A DNA stretch of 21,400 nt from CBDVBE01 sp964543525. GTDB taxonomy: Bacteria > Fibrobacterota > Chitinivibrionia > Chitinivibrionales > JANQEN01. This document shows, in pieces, positions 6,884-14,507 of this stretch (positions within the stretch are counted from its first letter, which is position 1; every line of letters starts with the position of its first letter). The translations under genes and the position numbers were made by a program. Location of the stretch: NCBI GenBank assembly GCA_964543525.1, contig CAZIYW010000089.1:1-21400 (forward strand), given 5' to 3'. Under the pieces are notes generated by a model. The model had not been told where the DNA came from. It saw only the letters and a list, made by a program, of their open reading frames with translations, and did no database searches.

Positions 6884-8302
6884 CTATTCCACTTTTTTAC
6901 CCAGCAGATCCTCAGCAATACTTCTCGCCGCAACCTTGCCGGCACCCATCGCCAGAATAACCGTTGCTGCACCGGTCACAATATCACCGCCGGCATACAC
7001 ATATTTTTTTGAGGTCCTGCCATCCTCTTCACTGGCAACAATAGTTCCCCATTTTGAAACATCAATATCCGGGGTTGTATTGGGAATAAGCGGATTCGGT
7101 TTATTACCGATAGCAATAATTACTACATCACATGGTATTTCGAATTCGCTCCCTTTAATGGGGACCGGACGGCGTCTGCCCGACTCATCAGGCTCCCCCA
7201 GTTCCATACGGATGCAGCGTATTCCCTTTACAAATCCTTTTTCATCAGCAAGGATCTCAATGGGATTGGTAAGGAGATTAAACTCGATACCCTCTTCCTT
7301 TGCATGGTGTATTTCAGCATTCCGCGCAGGCATCTCGACCTCGCTGCGGCGGTATACAATAATTGAATGGTCGGCCCCGAGACGTAGTGCGGTACGGGCG
7401 GAATCCATGGCAACATTGCCGCCGCCTACAGTAACAACATTTTTTCCCCTGATTATCGGTGTCTTGGCGTCATCCTTAAACGCCTTCATCAGGTTACTGC
7501 GAGTCAGATACTCATTGGCGGAATAGACACCGATATTATTTTCACCCGGAATATGCATAAACGACGGCAAACCGGCACCGGACCCGACAAATACCGCATC
7601 AAACCCCTCTTCCTGCATAAGCTCGTCCACCGTGGCGGTACGACCGACCACATAGTTCTTTACAATTTTAACTCCAAGCAGCTCGAGGTAGTGTATCTCC
7701 TGGCGTACAATCTCCTTGGGCAACCTGAATTCAGGGATGCCGTAAACAAGAACGCCGCCTGCCTCGTGCAACGCCTCAAAAACGGTTACAGCAAAGCCCT
7801 CTTTTGCAAGTTCACCTGCTGCAGTCAGCCCGGCCGGTCCCGAACCGACAATGGCAACTTTTTTACCATTCTTGGGTTTTAGTTCGGGAACCGTTATCTC
7901 GGTATGCTCCCGCTCCCAGTCTGCTGCGAACCGTTCGAGATTACCGATGGCAATTGGATCACCCTTTTTCCCCAGAACACACTTTATTTCGCACTGCTCT
8001 TCCTGCGGACATACCCGACCACAGACAGCGGGAAGAGCATTGGTCTCCTTAAGTTTCAAAGCGGCTGCGGTAAAATCACCTTCGGCTATCAGATTAATAA
8101 ACTCCGGTATCTTTACATCAACCGGGCATCCCTGTACACAGAGTGGTTTCTTACATTGCAGACAACGCCCTGCTTCTCGTATAGCTTCTTCTTCGTTATA
8201 CCCGCGGGGCACTTCATTGAAATTCCTGTTTCGTTCTGCAGGCTCCTGTTCCCGCATGGGTGTTCGAATAAAACGCTCCTTCTTTGTATCTTCCGTCGCC
8301 AT
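6884..8302 (-). CDS. nfnB: NADH-dependent ferredoxin:NADP+ oxidoreductase, large subunit (GltD-like flavoprotein)
   Basis: 472 residues, the size of NfnB (GltA/GltD-like). It carries two [4Fe-4S] clusters and the FAD that performs electron bifurcation between NADH, ferredoxin and NADP(H). Cysteines at 47, 50, 55 and 59 (CLQCKKPLCVQGCP) and 94, 98, 104 and 108 (CGRVCPQEEQCEIKC) serve the clusters. GSGPAGLTAAGELAKEG (153-169) is the FAD dinucleotide fold, and GGGNVAMDSARTALRLGA is the NADP fold. The gene overlaps the end of nfnA by one base (TAATG), as expected for a two-subunit complex made in equal amounts. Without a large GltB gene nearby and with the NfnA partner present, glutamate synthase small subunit is the less likely reading. 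Confidence 0.93.
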   Translation of the reverse strand: MATEDTKKERFIRTPMREQEPAERNRNFNEVPRGYNEEEAIREAGRCLQCKKPLCVQGCPVDVKIPEFINLIAEGDFTAAALKLKETNALPAVCGRVCPQEEQCEIKCVLGKKGDPIAIGNLERFAADWEREHTEITVPELKPKNGKKVAIVGSGPAGLTAAGELAKEGFAVTVFEALHEAGGVLVYGIPEFRLPKEIVRQEIHYLELLGVKIVKNYVVGRTATVDELMQEEGFDAVFVGSGAGLPSFMHIPGENNIGVYSANEYLTRSNLMKAFKDDAKTPIIRGKNVVTVGGGNVAMDSARTALRLGADHSIIVYRRSEVEMPARNAEIHHAKEEGIEFNLLTNPIEILADEKGFVKGIRCIRMELGEPDESGRRRPVPIKGSEFEIPCDVVIIAIGNKPNPLIPNTTPDIDVSKWGTIVASEEDGRTSKKYVYAGGDIVTGAATVILAMGAGKVAARSIAEDLLGKKVE

Positions 8303-9138
8303 TATTCACCTTCCAGTTTGCAGAGATGTTTCTCTTTTGATTTCTCTTCAAATTCCCGGTAACTGTTAAGACGCTTGATTAACAGATCCCAGTCTATTCC
8401 CGAAGCGTCAAATTCAGGACCGTCAACGCAGGCAAACTTCGTCTCCCCGTGCACAGACACGCGGCAGCCGCCGCACATACCTGTGCCGTCAATCATAATG
8501 GGATTGAGTGATGCAAAGGTCTTTATACCCTGCTTTACCGTTAAGGCGGTAGTGACCTTCATCATGACAGCCGGGCCGATTACCACCGCCAGGTCATAGC
8601 GGTTTCCCTCTTCAATCAATTGATTGAATACATCGGAGACAAAACCGTGAAATCCGTATGAACCGTCATCAGTGGCAACATGAAGGGAATCACTGCCCGC
8701 CCGCATCTCTTCTTCAAGAATAAGAATATCTTTACTTCGCGCACCGATAATGGTTGTCACGTCGTTACCGGCCCCTTTCAAGGCACACACAATCGGATAG
8801 AGCGGTGCAATGCCGACGCCGCCGCCGATACAGATACATCTGCCGAAGTTTTCGATATGGGTCGGCTTCCCCAGCGGGCCTACCAGATCCGTAACAGTAT
8901 CCCCCTCGTTAAGCTGTGCAAGCAGGGTCGTGCCGACACCGACAATCTGAAAAATTATTTCGATCCATCCTTCTTCGGGATCCGCATTGGCAATAGTTAA
9001 AGGTATACGCTCGCCGTCTTCAGTACCCCGCAGAATAATAAATTGTCCCGCCTTTCTCTTCTTTGCAATCCGTGGTGCGGAAATGCGAAAGCGGACAACC
9101 TGCGGTGCGAGTTGCTCTTTCTTTAAAATCGTACTCAT
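8302..9138 (-). CDS. nfnA: NADH-dependent ferredoxin:NADP+ oxidoreductase, small subunit (PyrK/FNR-like)
   Basis: 278 residues, first gene of the nfn pair. It has an N-terminal FAD-binding barrel of the ferredoxin reductase type (GQFIILRG...ERIPLTIAN), an NAD-binding domain (CIGGGVGIAPLYPIV, about 103-117; VIGPAVMMK) and a C-terminal [2Fe-2S] site DGTGMCGGCRVSV...FACVDGPEF. Cys222, Cys225 and Cys237 are clear ligands; Asp217 sits where the Thermotoga Nfn structure has an unusual aspartate ligand. Together with NfnB it makes NADPH from NADH and reduced ferredoxin, typical of anaerobes. GGTGA lies seven bases before the ATG. In some archives this subunit is called sulfide dehydrogenase beta or dihydroorotate dehydrogenase electron-transfer subunit; the nfnB partner argues for Nfn. 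Confidence 0.92.
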   Translation of the reverse strand: MSTILKKEQLAPQVVRFRISAPRIAKKRKAGQFIILRGTEDGERIPLTIANADPEEGWIEIIFQIVGVGTTLLAQLNEGDTVTDLVGPLGKPTHIENFGRCICIGGGVGIAPLYPIVCALKGAGNDVTTIIGARSKDILILEEEMRAGSDSLHVATDDGSYGFHGFVSDVFNQLIEEGNRYDLAVVIGPAVMMKVTTALTVKQGIKTFASLNPIMIDGTGMCGGCRVSVHGETKFACVDGPEFDASGIDWDLLIKRLNSYREFEEKSKEKHLCKLEGE

Positions 9139-9308
9139 TGTCGATCACCCGTTAATGGTAAATAAAATATACTCTTTTTAAGGTGTAGAATATAAATCAT
9201 CCGGCCACTATGATCCAATTGTAACTGGTAAAACATGCACTATTTAAAACCACACCATGATAACCGTATTGGTGGCAGACAGTCGATAAGGTTAACAAGA
9301 ACAATCGG

Positions 9309-9363
9309 CGGGTATTACCGGATATGGGACAGAAACCAACGGTATTCTGACCGGAAATACCCG
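9309..9363. repeat. 13-bp inverted repeat between aspS and nfnA
   Basis: CGGGTATTACCGG (9309-9321) and CCGGAAATACCCG (9351-9363) are inverted repeats with one mismatch around 29 nt. The structure lies 22 bp past the aspS stop and could help end or stabilise that transcript. No U-tract follows on the minus strand, so I do not call it an intrinsic terminator. The rest of 9139-9384 shows only the nfnA ribosome site. Confidence 0.4.
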
Positions 9364-9384
9364 GAGTTTTAAAAAACGGGTAGC

Positions 9385-11151
9385 TCAGATAGGCTGTATT
9401 TTGATATGGAGTTCTCTCAGCTGCTCCCGGGTAACCGCAGCAGGCGCATTCATCATGAGGTCCTGCGCTTTCTGATTCATAGGAAAGGCGATAACCTCAC
9501 GGAGATTTGATTCATCTGCAAGAAGCATTACAATACGGTCAATACCTGGAGCAATACCACCATGGGGCGGCGCACCATAACGGAATGCGTTAATCATGGC
9601 CGGGAATTTTTCATCCACTACCGAATTGTCATACCCGGCTATTTCAAATGCCTTATACATGATATCTGGACGGTGGTTACGAATTGCACCACTTGATAAT
9701 TCGACACCGTTGCAGACAATATCGTACTGGTAGGCAAGAACCTCTAGCGGGTCTTTAGTTTCAAGGGCCGCGAGACCACCCTGCGGCATGGAAAAAGGAT
9801 TATGAGAAAACTCGATTCGGTTTGTCTCTTCATTTAACTCAAACATGGGGAAATCCACAACCCAGCAGAACCTGAATACGTCTTTTTCTATAATTTCCAG
9901 CTCGTTTCCCAATTTTATCCGAATGTCACCGGCAATCCTGTTTGCCTCCTTAATACTCTCACAAATGAAGAACACCACATCCCCATTTTCCGCCTTATTG
10001 ATTTCAGCTATCTGAGCGATCTGTTCATCCTTGAGGAATTTAGCAATGGGACCTTTTATTTTGTCAGGTGTCCAGACAAGATACGCCAGTCCCTTCGAGC
10101 CAATTGATTGTGCATATTCAACCAGTTTATCAAACCAGCTGCGGGGTCGTTCAGAAATTCTTTTTACACATATTGACCTGACAACGCCACCGTCAGATAC
10201 TACAGACTTAAATGCATTGAAATCCGATTGAGCGAAAATATCTGAAACATCCTCTATCTCAAGCGGAATGCGGAGATCCGGCTTATCAGTACCATATTTT
10301 ACCATCGCTTCACGATAGGGAATGCGCACAAAAGGTTTTGTATCCGTGGTAAAGGATCCGAATGTGGTAAAAATATCATGCATTACCTCTTCGACGACAG
10401 CGAAAACATCATCCTGAGTGGCAAAAGCCATTTCCAGATCAAGTTGATAAAACTCCCCGGGACAACGGTCTGCACGGGCATCCTCATCCCTGAAACATGG
10501 TGCAATCTGGAAATAACGATCAAACCCTGAAACCATAAGTAACTGTTTAAACTGCTGCGGCGCCTGAGGCAGTGCGTAGAACATGCCTGGATGTACTCGT
10601 GACGGTACCAGGTAATCACGAGCGCCCTCAGGGGAAGAGCTGGTGAGGATAGGCGTTTGGAATTCATGAAATCCCAGTTCCACCATCTTGGTCCGGATAC
10701 GCGCTATAATATCCGAGCGAAGCAGAATGTTATCATGCATGTTTTTTCTTCGCAGATCCAGGTAGCGATATTTCAACCGAAGATCTTCCGGAGCCTCCTC
10801 CTCCTGAAATACAGTAAACGGCACCTGCTCACAGGGCCCCAACACCTCATAAGCATCACACTTTACCTCTATCTCCCCGGTATCCATTTTCGGATTAATA
10901 TTCTCTTCAGAACGAAATACAACCTCGCCGTCAAATCTGACGACAGTCTCTTTCGGAAGATGACCAACCTCATACTGGAAATCAACATTCGGATAAATAA
11001 CGATCTGTGTGATGCCGTAATGATCACGAAGGTCTATAAACAACACGCCGCCGTGGTCACGCCTGTTGTGAATCCATCCCGACAACCGGACCCGCTGTCC
11101 AATATGCTCTTTCCTCAACTCACCACAGGTATGTGTTCTGAATTCATGCAT
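9385..11151 (-). CDS. aspS: Aspartyl-tRNA synthetase, bacterial type, possibly non-discriminating
   Basis: 588 residues, the normal bacterial length, including the GAD insertion domain (about 290-420). It charges tRNA-Asp with aspartate. The N-terminal OB-fold anticodon domain has LSGWIHNRRDHGGVLFIDLRD. Class II motif 2 is FRDEDARADRCPGEFYQLD, and motif 3 is GAPPHGGIAPGIDRIVML. In the OB fold, His33 in RRDHGG corresponds to the histidine found in non-discriminating AspRS (for example Pseudomonas), where Escherichia coli has leucine. This suggests that the enzyme may also charge tRNA-Asn, with correction by GatCAB. The inference needs the rest of the genome. The ribosome site is weak (AAAAAGG about ten bases before the ATG). 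Confidence 0.96.
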   Translation of the reverse strand: MHEFRTHTCGELRKEHIGQRVRLSGWIHNRRDHGGVLFIDLRDHYGITQIVIYPNVDFQYEVGHLPKETVVRFDGEVVFRSEENINPKMDTGEIEVKCDAYEVLGPCEQVPFTVFQEEEAPEDLRLKYRYLDLRRKNMHDNILLRSDIIARIRTKMVELGFHEFQTPILTSSSPEGARDYLVPSRVHPGMFYALPQAPQQFKQLLMVSGFDRYFQIAPCFRDEDARADRCPGEFYQLDLEMAFATQDDVFAVVEEVMHDIFTTFGSFTTDTKPFVRIPYREAMVKYGTDKPDLRIPLEIEDVSDIFAQSDFNAFKSVVSDGGVVRSICVKRISERPRSWFDKLVEYAQSIGSKGLAYLVWTPDKIKGPIAKFLKDEQIAQIAEINKAENGDVVFFICESIKEANRIAGDIRIKLGNELEIIEKDVFRFCWVVDFPMFELNEETNRIEFSHNPFSMPQGGLAALETKDPLEVLAYQYDIVCNGVELSSGAIRNHRPDIMYKAFEIAGYDNSVVDEKFPAMINAFRYGAPPHGGIAPGIDRIVMLLADESNLREVIAFPMNQKAQDLMMNAPAAVTREQLRELHIKIQPI

Positions 11152-11335
11152 TATGTAAAAACCTTTTTAAAAATGTATAAAATAACGTTTGGGTAGGCCT
11201 TAAAATACTATTTGGAAGACGGAAACCGTTATGCCCGAAACCAGTTTTCCCTGTGTTACAGTACTTGCGATATAACCTATTGAATTTAATGCGAAAAGTA
11301 ATTTCCCTCTTATACGAAAGAACTCTATATTCCGG

Positions 11336-11364
11336 TTGACAACCTATGCCCTTCTCAGTATAAT
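11336..11364 (+). promoter_or_regulatory. Perfect consensus sigma70 promoter for the GGDEF-EAL gene
   Basis: TTGACA (11336-11341) and TATAAT (11359-11364) are separated by exactly 17 bp, a full match to the vegetative consensus. Transcription would start near 11371 and leave a leader of about 114 nt before the ATG at 11485. The leader holds two runs of eight or more T and a 7-bp hairpin (AAGTAGC-GTCATT-GCTATTT). No known c-di-GMP riboswitch is visible. Confidence 0.75.
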
Positions 11365-11484
11365 GAAAAGGTAAATGTGGTTTATTCGTTAAAAGTATTT
11401 TTTTTGTTAAGTAGCGTCATTGCTATTTACGATAAAGGTGTTTTTTTTATAACAATCAATGAATCGACAGTGGTAAGAATTTTT

Positions 11485-13188
11485 ATGCCCTCCTCATTTG
11501 GCACCGAGAAACAGATTTCAATTTATCATACTCTTTTTGAGAATACCCATGAAGGTATCATCATCACTGATGAAAACTGTATTATACAGAAAATAAACCC
11601 TGCATTCAGCCTTATAACCGGATACACCTCAGAAGAGGCTATTGGGAAAAAACCCTCCTTTCTGAAATCGGGCAGGCACGATAAACACTTTTATGAAATG
11701 CTGTGGTCCAAATTGCAAAAAATCGGACGTTGGAACGGTTTTTTATGGGATAGACGAAAAAACGGCGAAGTCTTCCCAATAGAGCTTACCATAACTGCAG
11801 TAAAAAACGGCATCGATAATAAAAATCTGTATTTGGGCATCCTGACCGATCAATCAAATAAGGAAGAAAAGCAGTGCAATAAATCCAACTACGATCCGTT
11901 AACCACCCTGCCGAATCGAATTCTTTTCAGGGATCACCTGAGCTTCATGCTTGCCCATGCAAAGCGAAACGATCAGATTCTTGCCCTCCTGCTCCTTGAC
12001 CTCAATCGTTTTAAAGTCATGAATGAAACACTCGGCTTTAATGCGGGCGACATGATACTTATGAATACTGCCGAGCGTCTGAAGAAGGCGCTTCGTGAAG
12101 TGGATGCAGTATTCCGGCTCGGTAATGATGAGTTCGCTATTATTCTTGAAGAGGTTTCCAAGATTGAAGACGCGGCGAAGGTTGCCAAAAAGATATTACG
12201 TACCTTCAGCCTGCCGTTCAAACTTTCCTATTATGAAGATGAACTTTATATATCGGCAAGTATCGGCATCAGTATTTTTCCGCAGGACGGTTCTAACTAT
12301 GAGGAAATTATTAAAAATGCCGAAACTGCCATGTATCAGGCGAAAGAACTTGAGCAGAATAATTTCCAGCATTACTCCCCCGCCATGAATGCTTCAACCT
12401 TTGAACATCTGACTATGGAGCACCAGTTGTATAAGGCACTTGAACAGCGGGAATTTATTGTATACTACCAACCGATCGTCGACATACCCACATCGTCAAT
12501 TACCGGTGCCGAAGCACTTGTCAGATGGCATCATCCGGAACTGGGTCTGGTATCTCCTGCCGAATTTATCCCCATTGCCGAAGAGACCGGTCTGATTATA
12601 CCAATCGGTGAACATGTCATGCGGTGTGCCTGTGAAAAGGCAAAGGAGTGGCAGAGTAAGGGGCATAACAATTTTCATATCTCAGTAAATCTTTCCGCCC
12701 GACAGTTTCAACAGCATGATCTTATCCAGAAAGTAGAGATTATTTTACTCCTCAGCGACCTGGCACCACAATCGCTGGAGCTTGAAATCACTGAAAGTAT
12801 TGGTATGAAAAATGCCGAGCATACCATTCAGATACTCGATGAACTTAAACAGAAAGGGATACGAATTTCTATCGACGACTTCGGTACGGGCTATTCTTCA
12901 CTGAGTTATCTGAAAAAGTTTCCTATTGATACACTTAAAATCGATCAGTCATTTGTCCGCGATATCGGTGAAGAAGAGGATTCCGAGACAATCGTATCAC
13001 TCATTATATCCATGGCCCATACACTCAAACTGAGGGTTGTCGCGGAAGGAGTGGAGACAAAAAAGCAACTGGCATTTCTCAAAGAACAGAAATGCGACCT
13101 GCTGCAGGGATATCTCTTCAGTAAACCGGTTCCCGCCGAACAGTTCGAAAAACTGCTTCTGGACTATAAAAAGAAATCACGGAAATAA
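11485..13188 (+). CDS. PAS-GGDEF-EAL protein (c-di-GMP phosphodiesterase, degenerate GGDEF)
   Basis: 567 residues from the ATG chosen. A PAS domain covers about 8-122 (TLFENTHEGIIITDEN...TSEEAIGKKPSFLKSG). A GGDEF domain covers about 135-295, with the signature changed to GNDEF (213-217) and an RxxD inhibitory site (REVD, 204-207) kept five residues before it. An EAL domain covers about 310-560 with EAL intact (343-345, GAEALVRW), NLSARQF, EITES, DDFGTGYSSL (Asp464-Asp465) and the KID and EGVET motifs. I expect an active c-di-GMP phosphodiesterase whose GGDEF part is probably regulatory. The frame is open to a GTG at 11377, but that start lies only about 6 nt from the predicted transcription start and would add a tail unlike PAS proteins. 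No operon partner; the next gene is on the other strand. Confidence 0.93.
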   Translation: MPSSFGTEKQISIYHTLFENTHEGIIITDENCIIQKINPAFSLITGYTSEEAIGKKPSFLKSGRHDKHFYEMLWSKLQKIGRWNGFLWDRRKNGEVFPIELTITAVKNGIDNKNLYLGILTDQSNKEEKQCNKSNYDPLTTLPNRILFRDHLSFMLAHAKRNDQILALLLLDLNRFKVMNETLGFNAGDMILMNTAERLKKALREVDAVFRLGNDEFAIILEEVSKIEDAAKVAKKILRTFSLPFKLSYYEDELYISASIGISIFPQDGSNYEEIIKNAETAMYQAKELEQNNFQHYSPAMNASTFEHLTMEHQLYKALEQREFIVYYQPIVDIPTSSITGAEALVRWHHPELGLVSPAEFIPIAEETGLIIPIGEHVMRCACEKAKEWQSKGHNNFHISVNLSARQFQQHDLIQKVEIILLLSDLAPQSLELEITESIGMKNAEHTIQILDELKQKGIRISIDDFGTGYSSLSYLKKFPIDTLKIDQSFVRDIGEEEDSETIVSLIISMAHTLKLRVVAEGVETKKQLAFLKEQKCDLLQGYLFSKPVPAEQFEKLLLDYKKKSRK

Positions 13189-13227
13189 TTTTTATTAACT
13201 TTACAAGAACACCACTCGCTGATCCAT

Positions 13228-14403
13228 TCATGATAGTAACGTATCAGTCACCGTGACATTAAACGGGGTAGTTTCCTTTTCCAGCGGTTGAAATTTCCAT
13301 CGCTCAACTTCCTGCTTGATTTCATTTTCCCGCCATTTTCTTGCATACGTATCACCGGAAACACGGATGGAAACATTATCGACGTTACCCTGCCAGTCAA
13401 GACTGAACGATATGGTTATATATGGCACCTCATCCTTTTTACTTCTCAACAGAGAGAATATCTCATCATGTAAACAAAGCGGCATGTAGTACTCTTGAAT
13501 TACTGAAGTGACAGTTTCAATCTCACGCTTTTCTGCCACACTTTTCTGTCTGTCTTCAATGATTGCTTTTCTAATAAAATCTCTCAATACCAGGCAGTCT
13601 TTACATTCCCTATGCGTTTCTATCTGGATGTTTTCCTCCATCTTGTCGTGTCTGCCAAAGACTACCTCTTTTTTCTTTTTATCTACCATATATTTCTTAC
13701 CTTCAGCGATCTGAACGGCCATGGTCATGTTATATACCTTGTCAATCAATCCTTCAGGAAAAAAAGATTGAATATTTTCCTTTGGAAACGGACGATACCT
13801 TCGGTCCCGGACCTGTAACGTGGTACCGTCGATAAATACATCCATATCGTCATCGATAAAATTAACCATAACCAAATCACTGAAAGCATTTTTAGCTATT
13901 GCATCTTTTTTCGGTGTTCCGAAATATTTTCTTATCTCACAGGTATCATCCTCATAAATCCATAACTGCGGGAAATGGCGTATAACGCAGTTTATATAGT
14001 TGGTATCAAATGCCGACACTGAAGACGGATAAAAGTAACCGTGAAATACATGCGTTATGTTTTTTTTCGTTTCATGGGGAAGCGTTAATTGAATCTGCTC
14101 TACCTGCCAGATATAGCCATTTTCAGTAATTTCGATTCGGTCATTATGTTTCATAATCGCATTTTCGTCCGACTGATACTCCCAGAAGCCTGAAGCTAAG
14201 GCAATCAAACTGTCCCTTTGTGCTTCAGTGAATTCAACCTGTGAGTTAAACTCTGTGGCAGAATCCTCAAATGCTGCAAAAAAGCCTTCCATTACATTGG
14301 TTGTTGCAATTTTGTTATAAAAGAACAACCCGAAAATTAAGGCGACAAACAACACAATAGCCTTGATAAAAGGATTTTGCTTTTTCTTAACGGGATGATG
14401 CAT
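13228..14403 (-). CDS. Membrane-anchored protein with TonB/AgmX-like C-terminal domain
   Basis: 391 residues. A lysine-rich start (HHPVKKKQNPF) and one transmembrane helix (about 12-30, IKAIVLFVALIFGLFF) indicate an inner-membrane protein with the rest outside. The middle (about 40-290) is not recognised; it contains a CKDC pair (ECKDCLVL) and aromatic stretches such as HVFHGYFYPSSVSAF. The last ~90 residues (TISFSLDWQGNVDNVSIRV...EVERWKFQPLEKETTPFNVTVT) resemble TonB or AgmX/PglI C-terminal domains that contact outer-membrane partners. The ATG at 14403 is preferred over the GTG at 14418, because GAGAGGAG then sits five bases upstream. It follows ptsI by 104 nt on the same strand and may share its transcript. 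Function unknown. Confidence 0.8.
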   Translation of the reverse strand: MHHPVKKKQNPFIKAIVLFVALIFGLFFYNKIATTNVMEGFFAAFEDSATEFNSQVEFTEAQRDSLIALASGFWEYQSDENAIMKHNDRIEITENGYIWQVEQIQLTLPHETKKNITHVFHGYFYPSSVSAFDTNYINCVIRHFPQLWIYEDDTCEIRKYFGTPKKDAIAKNAFSDLVMVNFIDDDMDVFIDGTTLQVRDRRYRPFPKENIQSFFPEGLIDKVYNMTMAVQIAEGKKYMVDKKKKEVVFGRHDKMEENIQIETHRECKDCLVLRDFIRKAIIEDRQKSVAEKREIETVTSVIQEYYMPLCLHDEIFSLLRSKKDEVPYITISFSLDWQGNVDNVSIRVSGDTYARKWRENEIKQEVERWKFQPLEKETTPFNVTVTDTLLS

Positions 14404-14507
14404 AGACACTCCTCTCACTTATGCACAGCGAAATGCCTTAATACAGTATAAAATCGATACTGCGTCTGAAAAAAGCCAGTCCTTCACATGCTAATATCGT
14501 AAAATAG

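Noticed and set aside
6741..7526. 261-codon plus-strand ORF over nfnB
   Set aside because: Mostly antisense to nfnB, with serine- and proline-rich low-complexity translation, typical of a shadow frame.
7851..8369. 172-codon and related plus-strand ORFs over the nfnB start region
   Set aside because: Antisense shadows of the well-supported nfnB; no motifs.
11408..11427. Hexaloop hairpin AAGTAGC-GTCATT-GCTATTT in the GGDEF-EAL leader as an ANTAR target
   Set aside because: The loop lacks A1/G4 and there is no second hairpin beside it.
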